The notes beneath the pieces are model-generated. The model had not been told where the DNA came from. It ran no database searches and saw nothing but the letters and a program-made list of their open reading frames with translations. 37,330 nt of DNA. Source: Sphingomonas bacterium (lineage in GTDB: Bacteria; Pseudomonadota; Alphaproteobacteria; Sphingomonadales; Sphingomonadaceae). How positions within the stretch are numbered: position 1 is the stretch's first letter; the number at the start of each line of letters is the position of its first letter. The translations under genes and the position numbers were made by a program. The stretch is taken from assembly GCF_028289855.1 (NCBI RefSeq), contig NZ_JAQGKZ010000024.1, forward strand, positions 1 through 37,330, written 5' to 3'. Of this stretch, positions 1-6,504 are shown piece after piece.

Positions 1-325
1 GCGCCTCGATCTTCGAAAGCTTGGTGACGCCATCGACCATCCGAGCGATATTCTCGCCGAACAGCTTGTGAATCTGTTCCGGGGTGGCGACGGTGTCCTC
101 GATCGTGTCGTGGAGGATCGCGGTGGCGATCGTCTCATCGTCGAGGTGAAGATCGGTCAGGATGCCGGCGACTTCGATCGGGTGGCTGAAATAGGGGTCG
201 CCCGATGCACGTTTTTGGCTGCCATGCGCCTGGAGCGAAAAGACATACGCGCGGTTGAGCAGCGCTTCGTCAGCGTCGGGATCGTAGCCGAGGACCCGAT
301 CGACCAATTCGTATTGGCGCAGCAT
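1..325 (-). CDS. RelA/SpoT family (p)ppGpp enzyme, N-terminal fragment
   Basis: First 108 residues of a bifunctional (p)ppGpp synthetase/hydrolase of the Rel/Spo (RSH) family, cut by the left edge of the window. The visible part is the start of the HD hydrolase domain: MLRQYELVDRVLGYDPDADE near the start, then AHGSQKRASGDPYFSHP and the metal-binding HDTIEDT motif. RSH enzymes hydrolyse, and usually also make, the stringent-response alarmone in the cytoplasm. The ATG at 325-323 matches the usual family start. The synthetase, TGS and ACT domains would lie outside the window, so I cannot say whether the protein is bifunctional. Sphingomonads usually carry a single long RSH, so that is the likely identity. 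Confidence 0.93.
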   Translation of the reverse strand, partial: MLRQYELVDRVLGYDPDADEALLNRAYVFSLQAHGSQKRASGDPYFSHPIEVAGILTDLHLDDETIATAILHDTIEDTVATPEQIHKLFGENIARMVDGVTKLSKIEA

Positions 326-363
326 CAATTTCCATGAATGGAGAGAATGCGCTGCTTTGCAAC

Positions 364-398
364 AAAAATACTGGCCGCGATCCGTGGATCGCGGCCAG
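364..398 (-). terminator. Intrinsic terminator of the CC_3452-type gene
   Basis: A near-perfect inverted repeat (CTGGCCGCGATCC at 371-383 against GGATCGCGGCCAG at 386-398) is followed on the minus strand by a T-rich run (complement of 364-368). It lies just after the stop codon of the minus-strand gene at 413-730 and before the rsh start, so it separates the two transcripts. Confidence 0.85.
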
Positions 399-412
399 TG
401 AGGGGATGGGTC

Positions 413-730
413 TTAGTTCGCCTTGGCGTTGCACTTGGCGAGATTGTCGGCGTCGAGCGCCTGGCCACCGGCGGTGAACGACGCCAGCTTGCCGACGCGC
501 TGGGCGACCAACTGGCACAGCACCAGGTCACGCTCGGGCGCCTTCGACGCGGTGAACGCGCCGTCGCGGAACTTCCACATCGTGTCGCGGGTGATGATGC
601 TGGTCTTCGACGGCGCCTCGACAGGGGCGGCGGCGTAATAGCCGGAACCCTGGGGCTGCGCGAGCGCGACGGTGCTGCCAAGCACAGTGGTAACGGCGAG
701 CGCGCCGATGAATGCGATAATGCGGGACAT
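413..730 (-). CDS. Small exported protein, CC_3452-like family
   Basis: A 105-residue protein with an N-terminal signal peptide (MSRIIAFIGALAVTTVLGST, then a likely cut after VALAQ). The mature part has a conserved-looking core: YYAAAPVEAP, TMWKFRDGAFTASKAPERD, CQLVAQRVGKLASF and a C-terminal LAKCNAKAN. The two cysteines could form one disulfide. This matches from memory the alphaproteobacterial CC_3452 family of unknown function. The start at 730 was chosen over an in-frame ATG eight codons upstream because GGAGGAAAAC sits directly before it. It is divergent from an HxlR regulator and shares its promoter region, which contains a 42-bp dyad, so it may be a target of that regulator. A strong terminator follows it. 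Confidence 0.75.
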   Translation of the reverse strand: MSRIIAFIGALAVTTVLGSTVALAQPQGSGYYAAAPVEAPSKTSIITRDTMWKFRDGAFTASKAPERDLVLCQLVAQRVGKLASFTAGGQALDADNLAKCNAKAN

Positions 731-764
731 GTTTTCCTCCTTCGTAGAGTGCAACGCACAATAG

Positions 765-806
765 GTTGCGAATCACTACCTAGTGTATTAGGTAGCGAGT
801 TGCAAC
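765..806. promoter_or_regulatory. 42-bp imperfect dyad between divergent genes, candidate HxlR operator
   Basis: CTACCTA (776-782) and TAGGTAG (789-795) form a perfect 7-bp inverted repeat, and GTTGC (765-769) with GCAAC (802-806) forms an outer repeat about the same centre (785.5). The right end overlaps a plausible -35 (TTGCAA, 800-805), 18 bp before TTTTAT (824-829), for the regulator gene at 876. Position and symmetry suggest an autoregulatory operator. The link to HxlR is inferred from adjacency. Confidence 0.55.
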
Positions 807-875
807 TAAAAACTTACATGGCATTTTATTAAGGCGAAAAATGCGATACGCTGCGCAAAAGCGAGAGGAAATCTG

Positions 876-1373
876 ATGGGCGGACACCTGAGGGAACCGC
901 TGCGCGATCTGGTCGAATGCAGCCTGCCGGCCGCGCTCGAGGCGATGGGCGAGCGCTGGTCGTTCATGATCCTGCGCGCCGCGTTCAACGGCCTGCACCA
1001 TTTCGAGGAATATCAGTCCGAGTTGGGCATCGCCCGCAACATCCTCGCCAACCGGCTGGCGCGGCTGGTCGAGCACGAAATCCTGACTCGCGAGGCGCTG
1101 CCTGAGGATCGCCGCAAGATCCAATACAAGCTGACCGACAAGGGCTTGGCGCTACTCCCGACGATGGTCGCGCTCAGGCAATGGGGCGAGCGATGGGAAA
1201 CCGGCACGCCGGCCACACCGGTGCTGGTCGATGCGCGCGACATGCGCCGCATTCAGCCGGTTCAGGTGCTGTCGCACGACGGTCGCGCGCTGAGTTGCAA
1301 GGGCGATTTGTTGTGGGCGCTGCCCGAGGACGTCGTCGGTGAAAACGAGCCGCTGCAACAGGCGGCGGAGTAG
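876..1373 (+). CDS. HxlR-family winged-helix transcriptional regulator
   Basis: A 165-residue cytoplasmic DNA-binding protein. Residues about 13-100 form the HxlR domain: CSLPAALEAMGERWSFMILR (the family's cysteine plus the conserved G-x-RW-x-x-x-ILR helix), then GIARNILANRLARLVEHEIL (recognition helix) and a wing with DRRKIQYKLTDKG. The C-terminal 50 residues (VLVDARDMRRIQPVQVLSHD) are an extension seen in a subset of the family. AGAGGAAA precedes the ATG. Many HxlR proteins sense electrophiles or quinones through the N-terminal cysteine; whether this one does is unknown. It is divergent from the small exported protein gene, and its stop codon abuts that of the convergent thioesterase gene, forming TAGCTA at 1371-1376. 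Confidence 0.9.
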   Translation: MGGHLREPLRDLVECSLPAALEAMGERWSFMILRAAFNGLHHFEEYQSELGIARNILANRLARLVEHEILTREALPEDRRKIQYKLTDKGLALLPTMVALRQWGERWETGTPATPVLVDARDMRRIQPVQVLSHDGRALSCKGDLLWALPEDVVGENEPLQQAAE

Positions 1374-1793
1374 CTAGAGCAGCGTTTCGAGAAACGCGCG
1401 GACCTCGTCCGACAGCGCCGCCGGCTTGCCGGTCGGCAGATGGACGTTGACGATCACCATCTCGATCACCGCGTGCAGCTCGCCGGTTTCGGCGTGACAG
1501 AGGTGGAAGAGTTGCGTCAGGCTGCTGGTGCCGATGCGGCCGAGCTTGATGAACGCCTCGACCGTGTCGCCGAGCACGAACGGCTTGAGATAGTCGATCG
1601 TCGTGTGGCGGACGTGAAATTCTGTTTCGGTCCAAGCCGCGCCTAGCGCTTTTTCGATTCCCGTCCACGGCCAGAATTCGCTGACTGCGGCGTCGGCATA
1701 TTCGAGGTAGCGCGAGTTGAAGACGACCTTTTGCCCATCGATCTCGGCATAGCGGACCTTGAAGCTGCAAGAAAAGGCGAAGCCGTCGCGCAT
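1374..1793 (-). CDS. Acyl-CoA thioesterase, hotdog fold (4HBT/YbgC-like)
   Basis: A 139-residue single-domain hotdog protein, predicted to hydrolyse acyl-CoA thioesters in the cytoplasm. The N-terminal segment VRYAEIDGQKVVFNSRYLEY corresponds to the catalytic-Asp region of the 4-hydroxybenzoyl-CoA thioesterase group, followed by HVRHTTIDYLKPFVLGDTV and a strand rich in IEMVIVNVHL. The reading frame stays open far upstream, but the start at 1793 is supported by homology and by the 1-nt overlap (TGATG) with the stop of the upstream permease gene, which suggests translational coupling. It is last in a minus-strand operon with an alaC-like aminotransferase and a TauE permease. The substrate cannot be read from sequence. 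Confidence 0.85.
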   Translation of the reverse strand: MRDGFAFSCSFKVRYAEIDGQKVVFNSRYLEYADAAVSEFWPWTGIEKALGAAWTETEFHVRHTTIDYLKPFVLGDTVEAFIKLGRIGTSSLTQLFHLCHAETGELHAVIEMVIVNVHLPTGKPAALSDEVRAFLETLL

Positions 1794-2560
1794 CAGAACA
1801 GCAGCTTGACGCCGACTAGCAACAACACCGTCGCCAGGATTGGGCTGAGGAGGCGATCGGACACGCGCGAGGAAATCAGGCTGCCGACGATGATGCCGGG
1901 GATCGATCCGCACAGCAGCGAGACCAGCATGGCGCCGTCGACCGAGCCGAGCAGCCAGTGCCCGGTCCCCGCGAGCAAGGTCAGCGGCACGGCGTGCGCG
2001 ATGTCCGACCCGACCAGCTTGTTCACCGGCAGCGTGGGATACAGGATCAGCAGCGCGGTCATCCCCAACGCCCCCGCGCCAACCGAGGTCAGTGACACCA
2101 TCACCCCCAGCACCGCGCCGAGCAGAACGGTCAGGATCATCGGATGCTCGCGGCCGACCGGTCCGACGCGTGGCGTCAGGAAGGCGACGATCCGCGGCCG
2201 GAACAGCGCCGTGATCGCCGACAGGATCAACACCGCGCCCAGAACCACCGAGATGGTGTGCCCGGTATGCGCCTTGTTCGACGCCCCCAGCGCGAACAAG
2301 GTCACGATCGTTGCCGGCACGCTGCCGATCGCGAGCCGCAGCACGACTCGCCAATCGACCGTCCCGCGCCAGCCATGGACGGTGGTGCCGACGGTCTTGG
2401 TCGCCGCGGCGTAGAGCAGGTCGGTACCCACCGCGGTGGTCGGCGCGACGCCGAACACCAGCACGAGCAGCGGCGTCATCAACGACCCGCCACCGACCCC
2501 GGTCAGCCCGACGACCAGCCCGACGAGCACGCCGGCCAGCGAATAGCGAGGATCGATCAT
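1793..2560 (-). CDS. Sulfite exporter TauE/SafE family permease
   Basis: A 255-residue inner-membrane protein with about seven to eight hydrophobic segments and the internal duplication typical of the family: GLTGVGGGSLMTPLLVLVFG near residue 20 and SLTSVGAGALGMTALLILYP near residue 155. A short hydrophilic stretch (FRPRIVAFLTPRVGPVGREH) separates the halves. TauE/SafE members export sulfite, sulfoacetate or other small organosulfur or organic anions; the substrate here is unknown. It starts 13 nt after the aminotransferase stop and overlaps the thioesterase start by one base, so the three genes are probably one transcript. No clear Shine-Dalgarno precedes it, consistent with coupling. Confidence 0.9.
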   Translation of the reverse strand: MIDPRYSLAGVLVGLVVGLTGVGGGSLMTPLLVLVFGVAPTTAVGTDLLYAAATKTVGTTVHGWRGTVDWRVVLRLAIGSVPATIVTLFALGASNKAHTGHTISVVLGAVLILSAITALFRPRIVAFLTPRVGPVGREHPMILTVLLGAVLGVMVSLTSVGAGALGMTALLILYPTLPVNKLVGSDIAHAVPLTLLAGTGHWLLGSVDGAMLVSLLCGSIPGIIVGSLISSRVSDRLLSPILATVLLLVGVKLLF

Positions 2561-2573
2561 GCAGGGTTGCGGA

Positions 2574-3782
2574 TCAGCCGGCGGTCGCGCCGGGGGTGTT
2601 GACGCCCATCGATTGCAGGTAGCGCTTCACGTTGCGCGCCGCTTGCCGGAGCCGCTGTTCGTTTTCGACCAACGCAATGCGCACAAAGCCCTCCCCGTTC
2701 TCGCCATAGCCCACCCCTGGGGCAACCGCGACGTGAGCGTGAGTCAGCAATTGTTTGGAGAACTCAAGGCTACCTAGGTGCTGGAGCGCGGGCGGCAACG
2801 GCGCCCAGGCGAACATCGACGCGCGGGGCGAAGGAATATCCCACCCGGCGCGGCCGAAGCTTTCGACCAGCACGTCGCGGCGCTTGTGGTAGAGCAGGCG
2901 GTTCTTCTCGACGATATCCTGCGGGCCGTTGAGCGCGGCACACGCCGCTGCCTGGATCGGGGTGAACGCGCCGTAATCGAGATACGATTTCACCCGAGTC
3001 ATCGCCGCGATCAGCTTGGCGTTGCCGACCGCAAACCCGATCCGCCAGCCGGCCATCGAATAGGTCTTCGACAGCGAGGTGAACTCGACCGCGATGTCCT
3101 TGGCGCCCGGAACCTGGAGGATCGAGACGGTCGGGTTGCCGTCGTAATAGAGCTCCGAATAAGCGAGATCGGAGATGATCCAGACCCGATTCTCTTTCGC
3201 CCAGGCAACCAGCCGCTCGTAGAAAGCGAGATCGACCGTCTCGGCGGTCGGGTTGGACGGGTAATTGACCACCAGCACGCTGGGACGCGGCACGGTGAAC
3301 GCGATGGCGCGCTCGAGTGCCTCGAAATACTTCTCGTCGGGCGTGGTCGGCACCGCTCGGATCGTCGCGCCGGCGATGATGAAGCCGAACGTGTGGATCG
3401 GGTAGCTCGGGTTGGGTGCGAGCACGACGTCGCCCGGTGCGGTGATCGCGGTGGCGAGACTGGCGAGCCCCTCTTTCGACCCCATCGTCACCACGACCTC
3501 GGTTTCCGGATCGACTTCGACCCCGAAGCGGCGGCCGTAATAATTGGCCTGCGCGCGGCGCAGTCCGGGAATGCCCTTCGACTGCGAGTAACCGTGCGCG
3601 TTCGGCTTCTGCGCGACCTCGACCAGTTTATCGATCACGTGCGGCGGCGGCGGCAGGTCGGGGTTGCCCATGCCGAGATCGATGATGTCCTCTCCGCCCG
3701 CCCGCGCCGCCGCGCGCATGCCGTTGACCTCGGCGATGATGTAGGGTGGCAAGCGCTTGATGCGGTAGAAGTCGTCGGTCAT
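2574..3782 (-). CDS. alaC: Class I/II PLP-dependent aminotransferase, AlaC-like
   Basis: A 402-residue fold-type I aminotransferase. The N-terminus (DFYRIKRLPPYI, DIIDLGMGNPDLPPP) follows E. coli AlaC, the glutamate-pyruvate aminotransferase, and related LL-diaminopimelate aminotransferases. The PLP lysine is in TSLSKTYSMAGWRIGF (about residue 239), with NYPSNPTAETVD and SDLAYSELYY forming the cofactor site and RIAL near the C-terminus giving the carboxylate-binding arginine. Expected reaction: reversible pyruvate plus glutamate to alanine plus 2-oxoglutarate. I chose the ATG at 3782 by homology. No Shine-Dalgarno is visible, and an alternative ATG at 3830 would add 16 residues. It heads the operon with the permease and thioesterase and is divergent from phaC. 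Confidence 0.9.
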   Translation of the reverse strand: MTDDFYRIKRLPPYIIAEVNGMRAAARAGGEDIIDLGMGNPDLPPPPHVIDKLVEVAQKPNAHGYSQSKGIPGLRRAQANYYGRRFGVEVDPETEVVVTMGSKEGLASLATAITAPGDVVLAPNPSYPIHTFGFIIAGATIRAVPTTPDEKYFEALERAIAFTVPRPSVLVVNYPSNPTAETVDLAFYERLVAWAKENRVWIISDLAYSELYYDGNPTVSILQVPGAKDIAVEFTSLSKTYSMAGWRIGFAVGNAKLIAAMTRVKSYLDYGAFTPIQAAACAALNGPQDIVEKNRLLYHKRRDVLVESFGRAGWDIPSPRASMFAWAPLPPALQHLGSLEFSKQLLTHAHVAVAPGVGYGENGEGFVRIALVENEQRLRQAARNVKRYLQSMGVNTPGATAG

Positions 3783-3868
3783 CGCGCGATTGTGCCGCGC
3801 TGCAACCAAGAGGGGAAGCGGAAACGACATAACGTGCAAAACGCGGCGTGCTGGCTTAGGGGGAGGTG

Positions 3869-5458
3869 ATGGCCGACGATCCGACTCCCCCCTCGACCGA
3901 CACCAGCCCTGCCGCCGGTGTTCGCGCGGTGCTCGATGCCTGGGGTCAGTTGCTCGCCCCGGTCGCGGCCGCAGGGCGCGACAAGGTCGACCCGAAGGAC
4001 CGCCGCTTTGCCGGGCCCGAATGGGAGCAGCCCGTCTTCGACCTGATGCGTCAGGGGTATAAGGTGATGGCCGACGCAATGATGGCATCGGTCGATCAGG
4101 CGCCGGGGCTCGACGACGCTGCCCGCGACCGCGCACGGTTCGCGATGCGGACGCTGGTCGAGGCGATGAGCCCGGCCAATTCGCCGTTCACCAACCCGAA
4201 GGCACTCAACAAGGCGCTCGACACCAATGGCGCGAGCCTGGCGGAGGGGTTCGCGCAGATGCTGCGCGATTTCCAGCGCGGCCAGCTCACCCACACCGAT
4301 CCGCACGCGTTCGAGGTCGGGCGCAATATCGCGATGACGCCCGGCAAGGTCGTCCACGAAACCCCGCTCTACCAGCTGATCCAGTACAGTCCGACCACCG
4401 ATCAGGTCGCGGCGACCCCGCTCGTCATCTTCCCGCCGTGGATCAACCGCTTCTACATTCTCGATCTCAGCCCCGAGAAAAGCTTCATTCGCTGGGCGGT
4501 CGAGCAGGGGCTGACGGTGTTCATGGTCAGCTGGAAATCGGCCGACGCGAGCATGGCCGAGGTGATCTGGGACGATTATATCGCCGCGCAGATCGATGCG
4601 ATCGACACGATCCGCGACGCGCTCGACGTCAAATCGGTCCACGCGATCGGCTATTGCGTCGCCGGCACCACGCTCGCCGCGACGCTGGCGGTGCTCGCCG
4701 CCAAAGGGCAGGCCAAGAAGGTCAAGACCGCGACCTTTTTCACCGCGCAGATCGATTTTTCGGAAACCGGTGAACTCGGCAATTTCATCGACGATGCGTA
4801 TCTTTCGCTTATCGAGAGCCTGTCGGGGCAGGGGTTCCTCGACGGCCGCTACCTGGCGATGACGTTCAACATGCTGCGCGGCAAGGATCTGATCTGGTCG
4901 CCCGTGGTCAACCATTACCTGATGGGCGACAAGCACCCGTCGTTCGACTTGCTCCACTGGAACGGCGACGTCACCAACCTGCCCGCCAAGTGGCACAAGG
5001 CGTATCTGACCGACCTGTACCGCGACAACAAGCTCGCGCAGCCGGGCGGGGTCAGCGCGCTGGGCGAGGCAATCGACCTCTCCAAGGTCGAGACGCCGAC
5101 GTACATCCAGGCGGGACGCGAGGACCATATCGCGCCGGCCGAAAGCGTGTGGAAGATCACGCACCATTTCGCCGGACCGCTGCGGTTCGTGCTGGCCGGA
5201 TCGGGGCATATCGCCGGCGTCGTGAACCCCCCGGCCGCGGGCAAATACCAGTATTGGACCGGCGATTCGGCCGTTTCGTCGCTCGCCGATTTCGTCGCCG
5301 GGGCGACCGAGCATAAGGGCAGCTGGTGGCCCGACTGGATCGAGTGGATTCGCGGGCATGGCGCCAAGCAAGTGGCGGCCGAGGGCGCGCGGATCCCTGG
5401 CGAGGGCAAGCTCGCCGCTATCGAAGATGCGCCGGGCCGCTACGTCAAGACGCGGTAA
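3869..5458 (+). CDS. phaC: Class I poly(R)-hydroxyalkanoate synthase
   Basis: A 529-residue granule-bound enzyme that polymerises (R)-3-hydroxyacyl-CoA into polyhydroxyalkanoate. An N-terminal PhaC_N region (about 35-200) leads into an alpha/beta-hydrolase core. The catalytic triad is readable: Cys in IGYCVAGT (about 263), Asp in AGREDHIAPAESVW (about 419) and His in GSGHIAGV (about 447). The length and the absence of a PhaE partner fit class I. Two start codons are adjacent, GTG at 3866 and ATG at 3869, behind a purine-rich GGGGGAGG; I took the ATG. It is divergent from alaC by 86 bp and is followed by a phasin gene with its own promoter, so the two form a PHA storage module. Confidence 0.96.
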   Translation: MADDPTPPSTDTSPAAGVRAVLDAWGQLLAPVAAAGRDKVDPKDRRFAGPEWEQPVFDLMRQGYKVMADAMMASVDQAPGLDDAARDRARFAMRTLVEAMSPANSPFTNPKALNKALDTNGASLAEGFAQMLRDFQRGQLTHTDPHAFEVGRNIAMTPGKVVHETPLYQLIQYSPTTDQVAATPLVIFPPWINRFYILDLSPEKSFIRWAVEQGLTVFMVSWKSADASMAEVIWDDYIAAQIDAIDTIRDALDVKSVHAIGYCVAGTTLAATLAVLAAKGQAKKVKTATFFTAQIDFSETGELGNFIDDAYLSLIESLSGQGFLDGRYLAMTFNMLRGKDLIWSPVVNHYLMGDKHPSFDLLHWNGDVTNLPAKWHKAYLTDLYRDNKLAQPGGVSALGEAIDLSKVETPTYIQAGREDHIAPAESVWKITHHFAGPLRFVLAGSGHIAGVVNPPAAGKYQYWTGDSAVSSLADFVAGATEHKGSWWPDWIEWIRGHGAKQVAAEGARIPGEGKLAAIEDAPGRYVKTR

Positions 5459-5481
5459 TCCGGTCCTGTCCGTGTCGTTTA

Positions 5482-5543
5482 TGCTGCACTGCACAAAAAA
5501 TGCTTGACTAACGATTCCGGATGACTATTTGTGCACTGCAGCA
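5482..5543 (+). promoter_or_regulatory. Phasin promoter flanked by an inverted TGC-rich repeat, candidate PhaR operator
   Basis: TGCTGCACTGCAC (5482-5494) and GTGCACTGCAGCA (5531-5543) are inverted copies with one mismatch, 36 bp apart. Between them lie a -35-like TTGACT (5504-5509) and, 16 bp later, TATTTG (5526-5531), so the right copy covers the start-site region. Alphaproteobacterial PhaR represses phasin genes through TGC-rich sites of the form CTGC-N3/4-GCAG and is released by PHA; these copies resemble that. Assignment to PhaR is inference, since no phaR gene lies in the window. Confidence 0.65.
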
Positions 5544-5564
5544 ATGACGTTGCGGAGGCAGTGC

Positions 5565-6287
5565 ATGACGACCAAGACTCCCGTTTCGAAGACCCCGGCG
5601 AAGAAGCCCGTGGCCAAGAAGCCGGCTGTCGCGCAGGCCGTCAAGGCTGTGCCGGTCAAGGCCGAATCTGTAAAGGTCGAGCCGGTCACGATCGCTCCCG
5701 CGCCCGTTGCTGAAGCGCCTGCCGCAGAGCAGCCGGTGTGGCCGGTCGTCGAGACCCCCGCCGCCGAAAAGATTGTAACCGCCGTATCCGACAAAATCTC
5801 CGCCGTTGCCGCTGAAGCGGTCCCGGCCATCAAGAAGGAAGTGATCAAGATGGAAGCCACGATCAAGGACGCCACCGTCAAGGGCGAAGCGCTCATCGCC
5901 GACATGAACACCCGCGCCAAGGCCGCCATGGAAAAGGGCACCAAGGCGTTCGAGCAGATCAACGAGTTCAACAAGGGCAACGTCGAAGCGTTGGTCGAGT
6001 CGAGCAAGATCGCGGCCAAGGGCCTCGAAACGCTGGGCCAGGGTTATGCCGAGTATACCCGCAAGCAGTTCGAGGGCACCACCGCGGCGTTCAAGAGCTT
6101 CGCCGGCGTCAAGTCGCCGACCGAGTTCTTCAAGCTGCAGTCGGAGTTCGTGAAGGGCCAGTTCGACTCGATGGTCGCCGAGACCTCGAAGAACACCGAA
6201 GCGTTCATCAAGCTGGCCGGCGATGTCGCCAAGCCGATCTCGAACCGCGTCGCGGTTGCCGCCGAAAAGCTGAAGGTCGCCGCGTAA
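5565..6287 (+). CDS. Phasin family protein (PHA granule surface)
   Basis: A 240-residue phasin. Residues 1-75 are a Lys/Pro/Ala/Val-rich, low-complexity tail (PAKKPVAKKPAVAQAVKAVP), perhaps disordered or DNA- or polymer-interacting. Residues about 95-225 are a long amphipathic helical phasin domain with FEQINEFNKGNVEALVESSK, ARKQF-like YTRKQFEGTTAAF, and PTEFFKLQSEFVKGQFD. Phasins coat PHA granules and set their size and number. I chose the ATG at 5565 because CGGAGG precedes it by six bases; an in-frame ATG at 5529 lies inside the promoter/operator and is rejected. It is preceded by a candidate PhaR-controlled promoter and followed by a strong terminator, so it is a single-gene transcript next to phaC. 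Confidence 0.93.
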   Translation: MTTKTPVSKTPAKKPVAKKPAVAQAVKAVPVKAESVKVEPVTIAPAPVAEAPAAEQPVWPVVETPAAEKIVTAVSDKISAVAAEAVPAIKKEVIKMEATIKDATVKGEALIADMNTRAKAAMEKGTKAFEQINEFNKGNVEALVESSKIAAKGLETLGQGYAEYTRKQFEGTTAAFKSFAGVKSPTEFFKLQSEFVKGQFDSMVAETSKNTEAFIKLAGDVAKPISNRVAVAAEKLKVAA

Positions 6288-6320
6288 GCAGCGCCTCGGC
6301 CGCAACGCTGAACCCATAAG

Positions 6321-6353
6321 AGCGGCCGCCGGGCAACCGGCGGCCGCTTTTTT
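6321..6353 (+). terminator. Strong intrinsic terminator after the phasin gene
   Basis: A 12-bp perfect stem (AGCGGCCGCCGG, 6321-6332, against CCGGCGGCCGCT, 6337-6348) with a GCAA tetraloop is followed by an unbroken T run (6348-6353). It starts 34 bases after the phasin stop. Confidence 0.95.
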
Positions 6354-6401
6354 GTGCCTCGCGCCGATGCGCCCGGCGGCGGTGTTGACCGCGCCTCGGT
6401 G

Positions 6402-6421
6402 TGTGCTATCAAAATAACACA
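6402..6421. promoter_or_regulatory. 20-bp dyad upstream of the TonB receptor gene
   Basis: TGTG-n-TAT-nnnn-ATA-n-CACA is a gapped perfect dyad. A -35-like TTGACC (6385-6390) lies 16 bp before TATCAA (6407-6412), so the dyad overlaps a possible -10. It may bind a dimeric regulator; the family cannot be told from the sequence. Confidence 0.35.
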
Positions 6422-6438
6422 GCTTGACGGGGACGAGC

Positions 6439-6480
6439 TATTGACTACAGGCGTAGTCGTATTGATTACACGCGTAGTCG
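6439..6480 (+). promoter_or_regulatory. Two tandem 21-bp operator repeats, BlaI/MecI/CopY-like
   Basis: Two head-to-tail 21-bp repeats (6439-6459 and 6460-6480) differ at two positions. Each holds a palindrome: GACTACAGGCGTAGTC (6443-6458, perfect 6-bp arms) and GATTACACGCGTAGTC (6464-6479). Centres are 21 bp apart, two helical turns, so two dimers would bind the same face. The TACA/TGTA-type core resembles BlaI/MecI/CopY operators. A TTGACT (6441-6446) lies in the first repeat and a weak -10 (GATTAC, 6464-6469) in the second, so binding would block transcription of the receptor gene. Confidence 0.55.
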
Positions 6481-6504
6481 TAAGCGTCCGGGAGGGTGAG
6501 TTCG

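Noticed and set aside
3779..5494. 571-codon open frame on the minus strand across phaC
   Set aside because: It is the antisense shadow of phaC; the translation is low-complexity Arg/Asp/Val-rich and matches no family, while phaC has a full catalytic triad.
5529..5564. Upstream in-frame ATG of the phasin at 5529
   Set aside because: It sits in the promoter and operator region; CGGAGG marks the ATG at 5565.
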